A program made the translations under genes and the position numbers. The notes under the pieces were generated by a model that was not told where the DNA came from, searched no databases, and saw only the letters and a program-made list of their open reading frames with translations. A stretch of 64,000 nucleotides of DNA from Rostratula benghalensis (Eukaryota > Chordata > Aves > Charadriiformes > Rostratulidae): the NCBI GenBank assembly GCA_013399305.1, contig VXAI01000182.1, forward strand, positions 339,452-403,451, written 5' to 3'. Shown here in pieces: positions 13,983 to 26,794 of this stretch; position 1 is the first letter of the stretch, and the number at the start of each line of letters is the position of its first letter.

Positions 13983-13998
13983 ACACACACACATACAC
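13983..13998. repeat. Short imperfect CA microsatellite
   Basis: ACACACACACA interrupted by one T. Confidence 0.8.
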
Positions 13999-14601
13999 AA
14001 CCCTGATGTCCATTATGTCTGCCTGTCAGGGGTTTCTCACTGCTAATTGTAGAGAATCCTTCTCTGTTCAGTTCTGACCAGAATAAAAATAGGGGCTTTT
14101 TGCATTCCCTGTAGTGCTTGTTTTGTGCAAGTGTTCCAGTCAAATCCATTGCCGATGAGCATTTGGGAGGGAACAACAGATTTAAATTCAATATGCCTGA
14201 ATATTAATGGAAGTTAGTGGTGCAATCTAAGAAACGAGCAGTCAGCCATAGCACAGATCAGTGCTATTCACCCAGTGAGAATTAATCACTGTGACCCAAA
14301 ATGTGTGATACCTCGTATAGCTACAGACTCATTGAAAAGCAGGAATGTAAGAAAATCATTCTCAGCTGCATTTGAAGAGGTTTCACTCTGCTTCAGCAGC
14401 AAGCCAGTCTGGAAGCCATCTGCCTAGCTTGAGAGAACAGTTCCTATGGGCAGCCCAGAGTCAGTACATAGGTTTTTTTGCTGTTCTTTTCTCACAGGTT
14501 TTATTGGAGATTGGTTACATCTTTCCATATGTCCTGGGATCTAATGCATGGTGGCCTCTGTGGCTGAGTTATGCTGTGCTCAGGGACCATGCATCTGTCC
14601 C

Positions 14602-14650
14602 AGGACTAGAGCTCCCAGAAATAACTCCAGCTGATCAGAGTTGTAGTTCT
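14602..14650. repeat. Imperfect inverted repeat with 'actacaactcc'-like arms
   Basis: Left arm aggactagagctc (14602-14614) and right arm gagttgtagttct (14638-14650) are reverse complements at 10 of 13 positions around a 23-base spacer. The arms resemble the ACTACAnnTCCCAG core bound by ZNF143 (SBS element). They could also be degenerate ends of a DNA transposon. Confidence 0.3.
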
Positions 14651-17154
14651 TTAATGGTGCTGCAACTTCGTGGCTCATGCTGAGCATCGGGCCTGCACAT
14701 CATGTAAACTGTGTGCCCCCATTGCATTCATTGTGGTTCATGGTGGTTGATATTTGGTACAGCTTTACCCATCTCTATGCTTGCAGATCTGTAGCAGGTT
14801 CTACCATTCAATTTAAATAAGATTTAATACTTTAATTTTATGACCTACAAATGGGTCAAACTACACCTGTTGTATTTCCAGTTTTGAAGAAACTCTTGTC
14901 AGTTGAGTATTAAGATTATTTTCACAGTTCTTGTGAAGGAGTTCAGCACTCTGGAAATATGTGGATTTTCCATTGCAATGGACAAGGAGCACAGTTTCAG
15001 CCAATTACCACGTCCCAGCTGAGCAATGGAGATTTGTAGTAATGAGCAGTATCTCTTAAAACACAGTAGCTCATTCACCTGTGATCATCTAACCATATCC
15101 TAAAGCACCTAATTTAAAAGCTATTAGGCCCTCACATGAAACATAATGCATCATACATGCTAGAGCAAATAGCAGCTCTCATATTGCTTTGCAGCCTCTA
15201 ACTTCATGCCTTTGCTTATCCAACTGCCTAAACTTCCTTGCTCTTCCCATTTAGCCAAAACCTATGTCTGCTGTAAGCTGTGTCATGGGATGAGGCTGAG
15301 GAGCTGCCTTTGCAGGGGGACCATGAGCTGATTGTCTCTGATGAGCTCCCCTGCCACTTTCCACAGGAGAAGAAGTCATTAGTCCCAGTGTCGCAGCCAA
15401 ATTCCAATCTAGGTCATTACAAGCAGTTTAATTTCCCCCAGTGGCTTCATTTGGACACGGTATTCATCACTTGTCTCTGAAACAGTTATGGGAGCATTGC
15501 TGTGCATTGATGACAGAGGCTTTCTCCCACATTTGGCTGCTTGTCAGTGAAAGAGAAAGCTTCTCCAGGACGGACAGACAGACACACTTTGCAGAAATCT
15601 TTGGCATCCCTTGATACTCTGCACAGAGGAGAGTACTATTTCTGTAGAGACAGCAGCTCCTCCTTTTTGACAGTCTTGTCTGCACCATGAGCTCAAGCTA
15701 CGTTAAAAAAGTGGCATGTACGTCATGGGCCATGGGTGCTACTCAGAGGGACTGTCACATCCAGCCACAGCGCTTCCTGGGGGGGCAGTTCCACGCTGCC
15801 TACGCCCGCTCCCAAGGCTTGCACTGTCAGTGGCTTTGGCCCTGGGAGATGTCGGGTGAGCCATAAAACTGCTTTTAATCACAGTGGGTATTTCTGGAAA
15901 TTGAGTGGAATCCTTTGCCCCGCTGAATCATGTGTCCTATTTCCTACAAACTGTTTCTCCATCATCAGGAACAACCCTTTGGCTCTGACTCCTTAAGCAA
16001 CCTGAAATTTATGGGGCTTTCAGGCAAAGAAAAGAGAAAAGCAAAAGAAGCCACCATCCTCTTTGAACCATGAGTCCCTAAAAAAAACTTGCTCTACTGT
16101 GTTTTGTGGACAAGTTCATAAATAACAGAGACCATTACATACACCTGTCTGGAAAGAGAGATGTAGTTTCTTGTAGAGGTTTTTGTTGCCACAATGAACC
16201 AGAAGAGACTATACTATCTTACTTGGTGTGTGGTGCTGTCTGCACAACACAGGTAACTACAGGTAAAACACAAAAGGATGAAGAGAGCCACATTTCAGCC
16301 CTGTGTGTCTCCCTCCCTCCCACCTCTCTTACCTGCAATGTCTCCTTTACTCATATGCTTTTTCACAAGGCCATGAGTTTCCAGGAGACCATGCAGAGCC
16401 CCAGTTAGGAAGTATTTGACCTCGAACAAGACAGAAACATTAATTCTTATTCTTCCTGATCTGCAGTGAATTGAATCCATCTCTCTGGGCTCATCTATTA
16501 TTTGGGATCCTGGATGCCTGAGAGTCTGAAGTCAAATGGGACTAGATTTTTGTACTCTGGGGTATGCAGGCAATGTTTTTCTCCTCTAAGCTAATGAGTG
16601 GAGGCTGTTAAGGGACCTGATTATTCCTACCTAACTTATACAACTACTCCTGCACAACTTTCTCTCCCGGGCTGTAAGGATTTAGGATTGTCATGCTGCA
16701 ACACATTTTTGAGACTGCATAAAGCAGACAAATGCTACATGGCAGAAAATTCCATGTTTTTTTCCACTGAGATTGAATCCTAGACAGATGTCAAAAAAGC
16801 ACAGGACACACATGTTAAATATTCCTTTGAGAATCTGTCAGTGCCAATACCCAAGACTATGACCAATGGGAAAGCAGCAAGCTTCCTGGCATGTGTATAC
16901 ATGGCTCCATAACTACAGCCTGTTGGTAGCAAGCTTTCAGGGCTTCCTCCTCAAAGCAGTCAAGCACCACTACAACTAAAGGTCACCAGATGTAAAAAGG
17001 AGAGAAGGTGCCCACAGGGAACAGCATGTACAGCTTCCTTCTCTTTAGGAGAGGCAGTTTCTTTGAACAACTTTGGTGGATACTTGTCTTCACATAAAGA
17101 ATTGTCACCTCTAAGTCCTAAATGCAGATGAAGTAGCTGTATTATAAATAGTTG

Positions 17155-17176
17155 TATATATATATATGTGTGTATG
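17155..17176. repeat. TA/TG microsatellite
   Basis: Six TA units followed directly by TGTGTGTATG. Confidence 0.85.
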
Positions 17177-17394
17177 GTCTACTCTGTGGGTATATAGGTA
17201 CAACATTAAATGACACAGCCACAACAAATAACCCCTGCATCTGGATCATTTGCTTTCCCCATGTATCCTGATGTTGGTTGTTCATCACTTCCCCTCCCAT
17301 TCCCGCTCTTCTGCTCTGTCCTCCCATATCCCTTTATCCCCACCACAGTGCTCCTCAGCCCCGTACATCAGCTGTGGTCCACACATCAGTGGCG

Positions 17395-17410
17395 CTCTCT
17401 CTCTCTCTCT
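17395..17410. repeat. (CT)8 microsatellite
   Basis: Eight perfect CT units. Confidence 0.9.
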
Positions 17411-18666
17411 GAACTGGAGCTTCAGACACAGTTATCACAGGGCAGTTTTCTGGGTGAGGGCTCTTCCTACACAGAATGTAACATACTGGATTGTTCCACC
17501 ATGTGTTTTAAGCAGCATTGAAAAGTTTGAGAAATGTGACCCTGCAGTGGAGGAAGGGCTGAGCTTCCTCCATCATTACTTACTTTATCGGGGCACTGAA
17601 CGATGTTGCTTCCCCCTCCCTTGAGTGTAACGCATAAATGAGCACAAATCAGCAAAAGGTTTGTCCCATAGGCTGACCTCTGAGATGCTCCAGACAGGCT
17701 AACAGGCATGCAATATTGTTAGCATCTCAGTCAGCCTAGTGGTATTTTGCAGTCCAGAATTTTCCCTTCTCATAAATGAAAATGGTCACTGGGATGGAAA
17801 GAACAAATCAACTGACAGAAAAAAAGCTAGAGTTGCTCTATCATACCCCAACACGCGTATTCAGCATGGGAATAGGCAGTGCTCATCTCTGTGTGTAGGG
17901 TATGTCTAGGCATTTCTCCTTTTTCCTTAATAGCAAAGAACTCACTTTGTCAAGTCTTGCCCTGCAGTTTCACAAGCAGGCCCTACCTGCAAATATATAG
18001 ATGACACCAGCACACAGTCACCTGGAAAATGGCCCCTTAGTTTCTGTGCCCATAGACCCCATTTATTAGAAGCAAAGCACATTCCTCGCTGGTGGCAGAG
18101 ATCACGAAGATGAACAGAAAGTACAAGTCCCCTGGGCCTGGCTGCTGCTCTGTCCCCATGGCTCTCCTGGGTCCAAGCTGTTGCCTCCCACAGGGTGAAG
18201 TCAGTTTTTCTGGTGGATTTGTTTTAAGCTACACCTTTTGAGAAATTGCAGGCTCTTTTCTTTCTTTGACAAAGTTCTGGATCCTTCTGTAGTGCCTTCA
18301 AGAATTGATGTTAGAAAGAAAATAAGGGCATGCCTGGGCAAAAAAATTCTTTCTGCTGGGAAAAATATCCCATGAAAATACCTTTGCAAGAAAAAATGAG
18401 AAACATAGCTACACTTCATCTTTTGCTGAGGCAAAGCAAACCAAAATATGGGCACTTTTCTGAAATATTAAACCATTTTTGCTGGAGAAATGTGAGATCA
18501 TATTTTCCAGAGTAGCATAGAAATGTCCCATGGGGCTAAGATGGTGCCACAACTGTACAATTCACACTTGGAAAAGTGGGTTTTATGTGAACACTGTTGT
18601 GCTCTTTGGCCTCCTTATGGTTTGGTGATGGTTTTTGTTCATGAAGGATTTCATGTTTCTTTGCAG

Positions 18667-18796
18667 GAGAGTGGAGAATCACTGTAAATCAGGTGTAATC
18701 CTGCTGATCACGGCTCCACGGTATAATCATGTTCTGCTTGGCCATGACCCTGCCTCAGCATCTAACAATCTGCATCTACAGAAGATGTCCTGAAGG
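18667..18796 (+). ncRNA. Possible non-coding exon (130 nt)
   Basis: A strong acceptor (TTCATGTTTCTTTGCAG) at 18666 and a strong donor (GAAGG|GTGAGT) at 18797 bracket 130 nt. Two frames hold early stops and the third stops just before the donor, so if spliced it is more likely part of a long non-coding RNA or an untranslated exon. The first part resembles a repeat motif frequent in amniotes (ACTGTAAATCAGGTGTAATC), which would make it an exonised repeat. Confidence 0.2.
18676..18712 (+). repeat. Old amniote interspersed-repeat motif
   Basis: The phrase 'cactgtaaatcaggtgtaat' followed by 'cctgctgat' resembles the widespread amniote repeat phrase ACTGGTGTAAATCAGGAGTAACTCCA. Recalled similarity only; family name not assigned. 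Confidence 0.3.
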
Positions 18797-18799
18797 GTG

Positions 18800-21700
18800 A
18801 GTTGTTGAATGTTTCCATCTGCTGGTCCAGGAAATGCCTCCAGGATGAGGGCAACCAGTCTCATTTTGTAATGGGGATTTATGTGCTGTCTTGTGGCATT
18901 ATTCATTATACAGAGTCACAAAATGAAGAAATTTTTGTTTCTGTGATGGAGAGGGGTTAAGTTTAGGATGGAGATTGCAATGAAGATGGCTGGGTTTGAG
19001 CCATGGACACTTCTTGTTAAAGGAAGGACAAGGCCCATAATAAGACTCAATTTCAAATCTGCTAAACATGAATGTAAATCTGCTGCAGTGAGGTCCAGAC
19101 TGATAGTCCTAAGGGCATCTCAGGAGACTCTGGAAAGAGTTTTCATCTTCTTTTCCCACCATTCTCTGATTGGTTCCTGAACAAATAAAATATCCGTTTG
19201 GGTTTTGGGTTGTTTTTTTTTCCCCCCCCTTGCTAAAAGCTGAGGAAATACTGCTTGGCTAGATGAGCAACGACCCTTTTGCAGCAGAGGAAACTGGGAC
19301 AGACTAATGATGCAGGATGAAAGAGCAGCATCAGTATCAAACAAAACACTGGGCTTTCTTACACTCAGCTCCTTTAGGAAGTCATTCCCCAGAGCTGCAC
19401 AGAGAGACATCAAGTTACTGCATGGCCTATTTCTGGTGCTGGAAGACAAATAGCCCGATAGTTAACATCACTTGCACTCCTGAAGGCAAGTTTTGTTTTT
19501 CAGAAACACAGAACAAGTAAAACATTATTCTCTCTGTGTCAGCCACAACAATGAAGTAAAAATATGTATCACAGATATTTTATGAGCATTCATTTTTGAG
19601 AGGTTTCCCAGCGTAGCTCTTTCTCAAAACTATCATGCTGTTCAGGGTCTGAGGGTCCCATCTCCCTGAGATGAATAAGACAAAGAGGATTGCTGTTCCC
19701 TGTGTTTGTAAATGGACTTTGACAATCCTTGTCTATATCATTGAATGAAGGCCTGGTGAGTTCTGATAGTAGTGAAAACTATTTTTTCACTCCCTTTTAA
19801 ATTATATTTCTGAAGGATAGGATTGTCTTCTCTTGCACTTTTGCAGCTTTGTGAAATGGAGTCAGGGTAGTAGAAAATGTGGGCTTAAAAGACTTTACAT
19901 TACCATCACATTATCTATCACCAGGACATATGGAAGAGCAGTTACACCAGTCCGGTTAGATTATCACTCAGAGATTAGAAGTGAGTAAAAACTGCAAAAC
20001 ATTCTCCATAAATATTCATCAAAATAGTTTATAATGCAGTTATTCTGAAGACAACCAGGCATCATGGCTGGAGGTACTGTATTGATTTCCTCCTACAGAT
20101 AACAAGATTAAATCTGCTCAGTGTACCAGTCAAGAGATTTCTTTTTGAAAGGAAGTTCATGTGGAGCCAATCAGTGAAGTCTCTGATGAACTGAGACTTT
20201 CAGAATGTGATGAATCACCAAACCAAAAGTCTTCTTGGGGATCTACTGGATTTTATGAAATTGAGAGCATTACTCACATCCAGTCCGGAATTTCTTATCA
20301 CACCTAAGGGGCACACTCAGTTAGAAATAGCTTGAAAAATGGAGATATGGTCATTAGCTGAGAATTTGATAGAGCTGGATTTGCATCCTTCACTGGACTG
20401 AGGTAAAAACAGGTCTTCTTCCCAGGTGAATGATTCAATTACTGACTGGGGCAAAGAGTTGAACAGGAATGCATCTTTGTTGTTGGGACAATGAATTTCA
20501 TAAAATGAAATTCTCATTTTCCCCAGCTCTGGTCTCTACTTCTATTCTTAACCCAGACACATCTTTAATTAATTAATCACAGTTAATATTTCTTAAGATA
20601 GTAGAAAGACTAAAAAGTCACTCCAGAGATGTAAACTAAATACATACTGTTTTGGTCAGTGATCTTTACTTCCCATGCAGTAGCTGACCTTTTCAAAAGT
20701 TGTCTTTTAATGCAAGAAGCAATAACAATCCAATAGGGAATAACTTGTGAATCAGGTAATGAAAACAACAGAAGTACCAAAGGACAGGAAAGGACAGTAC
20801 ACTATTTTAAGCAAGCTATAAGCATTCAATATATTTCTTCCAGCATAAACTAGAAATCTAGCTGGAATGGGGATTCTGCTGGGTAAGGGGCTGTAAATAC
20901 ACATCTAAGATCAGTAAAACAAAGAAATAGATGGGCAGGATGAGGGGCACAAGGTAACTGGGACACAAGATCAATGCAATAGCAACAGCAGGCTCCACAT
21001 ACCATCTGCCTGGTACTCTCTCTTACCCCCATTAGAGCTCACTTTCACATCACACAGATCAGCCGTCTGTTTTCACCCACCCCTCGAGTGACAGTCTAAC
21101 TGTATTTGACAGAATATATGGGTTTTTTCCCACCTCCTCCACAAGCCCTTTCTTTTGTCCTCTTTTCAGCAGTTCTGGCTTCTGCCAGCAGATTATGCTG
21201 ACAATTTAGTGTGAAAAGGAAATTAGAAATGCAGGCAGTGTTGCTCACATGAGCAGAGCCACAGCTTGAATGAAAACATTAATTCAGATTAAAACTGAAT
21301 CGCTCAGCAATTCATCTTTTTAGTGCATGTGTGTGTGTATGTAGTTGTGTGTACAACAGGGATGTTATTATGTTAGGTCTCTGTATATGACCTACCTGAT
21401 TAATGGAATGACACGGTCTGCCAATATAATTCCTACAGCTAAATCAGTGCATCATGCAACACACAGATCCCCAAGGAGAGGAAGCGTGCTCTAGAAAATC
21501 AAAGAAGGTTTGTATGCTCTGCCTTACAACTGTCAAAGAGCTATGCTGGAGACAGCTCTGCTTGCCTCCAAACTGGCTATTAATAGCTTCAAGCAAGCTC
21601 AGTTTCCCAAGCACCAAATACCAGTAACCTCCTGGTGCACCACCTCGGAGCTGCCCCAGCCAAAGCCGAGTGAGGGGCAGGTTTTGAGATGTCTTCAGGG

Positions 21701-22680
21701 AAGCTACCTACCCAGAGGAGCTGGCTGCCTTTCAAACTCTCTCGCATCACCTCCAACTGCTGCTATTTCCCTTCCATAAAGTGTAACTACTATAAAATCC
21801 ATCTAAGGGAATTATAAGATTTAATTTCTAAAGCTTCATGTGATCCTGGTGTAGAAAAAAATGCCATATGGAAAGAAAACCTGCCAACTAAAATCTTGCC
21901 CTAGACACAGAATATACGATACTTCCTGGCATGTGTGAGAATGAAGTGTCAAAGGTTCTAGTTTGCAAAGGCCAGAAGGGACTAACCCATAAAAAAAAGG
22001 CAGAAAAATCTTTTCCTAAGGTCATTTGGAGAGCAGCTGGTGTTGAGGGGAAAAGCGATCTTGGGTTCCTAAGGGCTTGCGTTATAAGTGACCTGTGATC
22101 CAGTGTAATGAGAAACAACTCCACAGCATCCTCTCAGTGTCTGTGCTACTCAGCCAGGAGTAAAGAGGAATGGCAAAAAATAGCAAAAGCGGGATAGGAT
22201 GGCCTTCAAACTGATTAGTCAGAATGACAAAATCATAACACAAGTCCATGACTCACTTCAGATTTTCTGTTCAAAAAAGTCACATTTCCTTAGCTATTGC
22301 CATGGGCACCCCACAGAGTTACGCCAAAGTCAACAACAACAACAGAATTATTACTCTCAGTGTGCCAGGTTCATTTTAAAAAGCAGTATAATTAGAAATA
22401 AATTAAATATGATCAGTTGGTGGGGCACTTCATGTTGTCCATGCGTAATTAAGGAGAGCAATCACATGGTACTGCAGGCAGCAGACGGTCAAATAAAAAA
22501 AAGGATGATAAGAAGACAAGGACGCAATCAGAAAAGGCAGTACTCAGAGGAAGAGACAGAAAATCCATCTGTTTGCTGCCTGTTGGATTCCACCTAGAAG
22601 ATTAGTTCCTGTAATGTAAGGCTTAGCTTCTTTCTTCTAAGTAAATAACATTTCTGTATACATAGGAGCAGAAGATTGGT
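18800..22680. other. Non-coding stretch, no gene recognised
   Basis: AT-rich DNA with a TG run at 21327-21352 and a TTAATTAATTAA palindromic core near 20570. The 132-codon frame at 22199-22597 has a Gln run from a CAA repeat and no family resemblance, so it is not called. Confidence 0.5.
21327..21352. repeat. TG microsatellite (imperfect)
   Basis: TGTGTGTGTGTATG continued by TAGTTGTGTG. Confidence 0.8.
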
Positions 22681-22689
22681 TGCAGTCAG

Positions 22690-24520
22690 GTCAGCACTAA
22701 GGTTCCCATTGCCCCCAGTCTCCCTCTGACGTTTGCTAATTCCAGACGTTCAAGGAAAAACTTCAAGGTTAAGTGAAGACTGTTCCTTTCTCTAGTCCAT
22801 CTTCCCAGCTTACTGAGGCTGTGGCCATCTGTGGATTTATCAGCCTCATGGGCACGGTACACTTTCCCTGCATTAATTTGTCTAGTAATTCTACACATGA
22901 ATTAATATGACAATATCCTGCAGCAATGAGTTCCACAATTTAAAGATGTCTTGTGCAGGGAAAAATTCCCTTGATATTTTTCAAAACTTTTTTTGGCCTT
23001 TCTTGTTTGAGGTCTGCAGCTTCTCATATAATGAGAAGGAATGAAGAATCATTTCTTGTTCAGCTTCTTGATGAGGAAGCTGTTTTGAACTTTCAGACAT
23101 CATCAGTGCCTTTCTCTGTGCTTTTTCATGTTCTTCTGCATCTCAGGGGAACCAAAGTTATACATAGATTTCAAGCAGTCTGAATAGTGGTTAATTACAT
23201 TTCCTGGTATGTTCTCTGTTCCTTCCCTAATAATTTCTAAAATTCTCTGCACCTTCTGACTCATTCCCACTGAGCCTTGAGCTAATGTTTTCATAGTACT
23301 GTTTAAAGTGAGTCCAAAATCTCTTTCCTGAATGCTAATAGCTAATCTACAGTTCATCAATGGGTAGGTTATAATTACTGTTGTTTTTCCCAATGGTCAT
23401 TATTCTGCATTTCTTAATATGTGAATTTCATCTTCTGTTTTATCACCCAGTCCCTCAGTACCATGAGGAGCTTCTGCAGGTCCTTACATTCATTTTAGTT
23501 TTCTCTGCCCTGAACAAACTCATATCATTGGGAAATGATATTACCTCAACTCTTTACATGCTGTTTGTGAACACCCTGAATAACAGCCCCAAGCACAGGT
23601 GCCTGTACAATGGCATAGGGTAACCTCCCTCCAACGTGAGACCACTGTTCCTAGCTTTTATCCACTTATTAAATCACAAAAGGACCTTCTCCCTTATCCC
23701 ATGAGAGCTTAATTTTCTTAAGATCCTTTGGGGAAAGAACTTGCTAAAAGCTCTTAAGAATCCTAGTATATTATAGCAACCAGATCACCCTTACCTACAT
23801 ACTCACTGATTCCTCAAAACCACAAAAATATTTGTGAGGCATGGCATTTCTTTGCAAAGCCTTGTTCTTTCCTATTTTGTCATCTTTAACCCTCTGTCTT
23901 CTGATTCCATTCTTTAGTATAGTTTTTGTCCTTTGCACCCTATATTCCTGCCAACCTGCAGCTTTTCAGGCTCCCCTTCCCATGAGCCTTTAAAAAATAC
24001 CAGCACACCAGTTGCAACCTTTGCTTCCTCTGTGCTGATGTAAACCACAGATTTTCATCGACAGCTGAGCAGTTTCATATCCGAGTTCCTTTAGAACTCA
24101 AGAGCTAAGCCCATCTGCTCCTGGCAATTTGTTATTATTCATCCTGCTGATTCATCCCTAGACCTCTTCTACCAGCAGATCAGTTTGAGGCAGTTCTTCT
24201 CCCTTGTCTTCCATAGGGAAAGGCTCTGGTGAGGTACCCTGCTTGAACTCTGGAGCTGTGAACATTGGTGTACATAATTAATCTTCCCTGTGGGCTCCAT
24301 TGCACTTACGTGCCCTCCAGACTCCCAGGAAAGCTTCCAGCTCCTGATGTGCTCGGGGCAGTTTGTATTATTATTTTTATGCCTTCAGCAAGCTGATCCT
24401 CAAAATCTGTCTGAAGTTTACCACATTGCATGTCTACTTTTCGCTTTCTTTTTGCTTGGTCATCTTTTTCTCTGTTTTCCTCACTGGGACGCAGCTTCCA
24501 GTCTGCAACCTTCACTTAGG
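22690..24520 (-). mobile_element. Old CR1 LINE, 5'-truncated and decayed
   Basis: About 1.8 kb on the minus strand follows the CR1 reverse-transcriptase region and 3' end. Recognisable blocks on the plus strand in order: gagttccacaattta (3' region), 'ccaaaatctctttcctga', 'cttatcccatgagagctta', and 'ttttcctcactgggacgcag' toward the 5' end. These match the order and wording of turtle and archosaur CR1 copies. In translation, minus 23103-23393 gives ERDFGLTLNSTMKTLAQ, then RILEIIREGTENI and NFGSPEMQKNMKK, the conserved C-terminal RT segment (ERDLGV, LGIIRRG, WSPH). The rest is broken by stops and indels. It is unlikely to have moved for tens of millions of years (inference from divergence). The two ends are approximate. 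Confidence 0.85.
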
Positions 24521-24820
24521 TAATGTGAATATGCAAAGCAAATTATGTCCATTTTATATTACGAAGAGCCACAGTGTTCCAGTTGACTGTAACATGTACT
24601 CAGGGCTTGGCTCACACTTCTTTACTGTCGAAGATGCTACTCCAGTGATCAGGCTGTGTATCCATGGCTCCTGTGCACCCATGCCTGGTGGGTACCCATG
24701 CCCCCTGTGCATCTGTGCCTCTTGCCCTTTGCAGCAGAGGCCAGTATTTTGGTGGCCTACATGAAGTGTGAACATACCATCCACTCAGTTGGCTCTGCCA
24801 CAACAGCAGTACAAAGTACA

Positions 24821-24865
24821 GACTTTATTCAGAGATGGCTAAGCACCAGATAATGCATGACCCAG
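24821..24865 (+). repeat. 45-bp direct repeat, copy 1
   Basis: Begins gactttattcagagatggct. It matches copy 2 (26750-26794) at 42 of 45 positions with no gaps. Similarity stops sharply on both sides. Confidence 0.9.
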
Positions 24866-25947
24866 GTGGTAACTAATGCACTGAGGGTGGGAGCTTTGTC
24901 TCTGGCTGAATTGCTGGAGACTGCTAGAGGCAGTGATGGACAGAGCAAGGGGTTGATGAAAACTACAGCCCAGCAGTGAATGTGAACAGAAGAAAAACTG
25001 CCAAGGGTGACTTTCTGCATATCCTTGGGGTGATGAAAGGAGTGACTCCCTCTATCACCCCCGTTCAAGGCTAGCAAGCCCATATTCTACCATTATGCAG
25101 AAATCCTTTTATGTACCATTAAAATGCAGCCGGTCTGCACAAAGCAGGGCTTTCCTTTAACGGCATCCATCAATGCTATAAAAGACAGGAGCTGAAATGA
25201 ATATCATTTCTAACAGAAATCATTACAATTCTAAACAAAGAAATCTTTTAAAGTACAAAAAGAGCAGGGTAGATAGAGAAAAAGAGAAAAATCTAATTAT
25301 ATTTGTAAAAGCCCTGCTATAAGGGAACAAGTACAGTTAGAGTCGTCTTCTGTCCTTGAATTAAAAAGGCGGGCATGACTAACCCATGAAACTAAAGTCT
25401 CCTTTACCTTGCAGTTATATAAAATATTCCTTCTTATTTCAAGGTGCTCTTTTTATTTGCGGGAAGGGGAACAGCTTAAAAATAAATATGTTTCAGTCCT
25501 TCTTCAGGGTCTAACCTTTCAGAATGTGCCCACAAGTCAGCAGGGAGAAGGGCAGTCTGCAACAAGCATGGATATCAAGAAGAAAAGAGCAACATGTCAC
25601 TTCAACGCTTGGAAGAGAATCTGTTCTTTCTAGCCATTTTCTTAAATTAATGATGGAGGGAGGATACACTGTTGTTTATAAGAATTAAAGAATTGGCATT
25701 TTGTGAATAATGAGATACTCCCAAGTGGCAGGAAATTCTGTCCTTACACATTGCAGTCTTTAAAGCCTATTCTGCCATCCTTCCTTTAAATGCCTTGCTC
25801 CAGTCTCAGGCCTCTTTTGGGAATACGTATCTTTGATCAAGGGTCCATCCTGCCTTCTGAGCTCCTGCTGGCAGAGCATTTCAAAGCAGCTTTGCTTCTC
25901 TGAAGTCAATCAAGGCAGCATGTCCACCTCCCAGATTTGAACATCAG

Positions 25948-25985
25948 AACCATTGACTTTGGTGGGGATTTGTTACGTGTGCAAG
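25948..25985 (+). repeat. Possible old repeat motif (CATTGACTT type)
   Basis: 'ccattgactttggtgggga' recalls the amniote repeat phrase CCATTGACTTCAATGGGA. Weak, from memory only. Confidence 0.2.
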
Positions 25986-26142
25986 ACCGGCTCCTCTACT
26001 TCTTGTGACAGGCAAGTCTAGAAATGGGCTTTTTGTGGTCCATATACAGCCCTAGCTCTAGGTGTTAGGTCGTGATTTTGGAAGATTTACTCCCATACCT
26101 ATATTTAGCCTACTTAAGGCTACCAAAAATCACCTTTTTCAG

Positions 26143-26176
26143 CATGTGTGTGCATTTATGTGTGTATATATACATG
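26143..26176. repeat. TG/TA-rich run with CATG ends
   Basis: Alternating purine-pyrimidine run bounded by CATG at both ends; near-palindromic in its second half. Confidence 0.6.
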
Positions 26177-26227
26177 AACAGCACACAAACTGATCCACAA
26201 ACTTCCCCTACCAGCAAACCCACTCCT

Positions 26228-26300
26228 GTGTAGGCAAAGCAACTGAAACACAGAGAGAAGGTAATGTACTAATGTACTTCTGTGACCTGCTGTACTCATG
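26228..26300 (-). repeat. Possible MIR-like SINE remnant
   Basis: 'gcaactgaaacacagagaga' followed by 'aggtaatgtac' resembles the reverse complement of the MIR 3' part (GAAACTGAGGCACAGAGAGGTTAAGTAAC). Confidence 0.35.
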
Positions 26301-26749
26301 TATGTGAATGCTTCCCAGTACTAAATGTATTTTTAATGAACCTGAGCGTTGGTAAAGGAGACAGGAACTTTCCAAATCTGTTGGCCAGCACTTTTTTTCC
26401 ATGCTCATCTCAGAGGAACTATTCCTGAATGTGGTATTTGGCAATACAAGGAATGAGATCAGAGTCTGGTCTATTGTCTTCATCTGAATTTAGATGTTAT
26501 TTACTGAGCATAAAATAGCCAAATTATGATATGGCAGAGGAACAGACAAGATATTTGCTTAATTTTAGTGGTGGGTTTTCTGAAGCTAATTTTATTCAAA
26601 TAAGTGCTGTGTTATGGGCGCATGACCACACGTTATATACATCAGCAATGCCAGGATCTAAGTGGAGGTTACTGTGTTCCAGCTGAAAAACCATCATCAT
26701 CTACTCAAAAATGTGATCAGTTAATGAGCGGTTCTGAAGTGGATAATTT

Positions 26750-26794
26750 GACTTTATTCAGAGATGGCTCAGCACCAGATAATACCTGACCCAG
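26750..26794 (+). repeat. 45-bp direct repeat, copy 2
   Basis: Same orientation as copy 1, starting 1929 bases downstream of it. The three differences are A/C, G/A and A/C. The source is unknown: a short local duplication, or two inserts of an unrecognised family. Confidence 0.9.

Larger units (their letters stand above)
9910..18660. other. Non-coding stretch, no gene recognised
   Basis: No supported gene. It contains a TAA-type run (13655-13667), a CA run (13983-13998), a short inverted repeat (14602-14650), a TA/TG run (17155-17176) and a CT run (17395-17410). Frames at 12930-13286, 14372-14683 and 17250-17624 are short and lack coding character. A pair of CAG|GTAACT-type donor matches near 16251 sits behind a weak acceptor and is not called. 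Confidence 0.5.

Noticed and set aside
22199..22597. 132-codon plus-strand frame with a Gln run
   Set aside because: The Gln run is a short CAA repeat; the rest has no recognisable motif or splice context.
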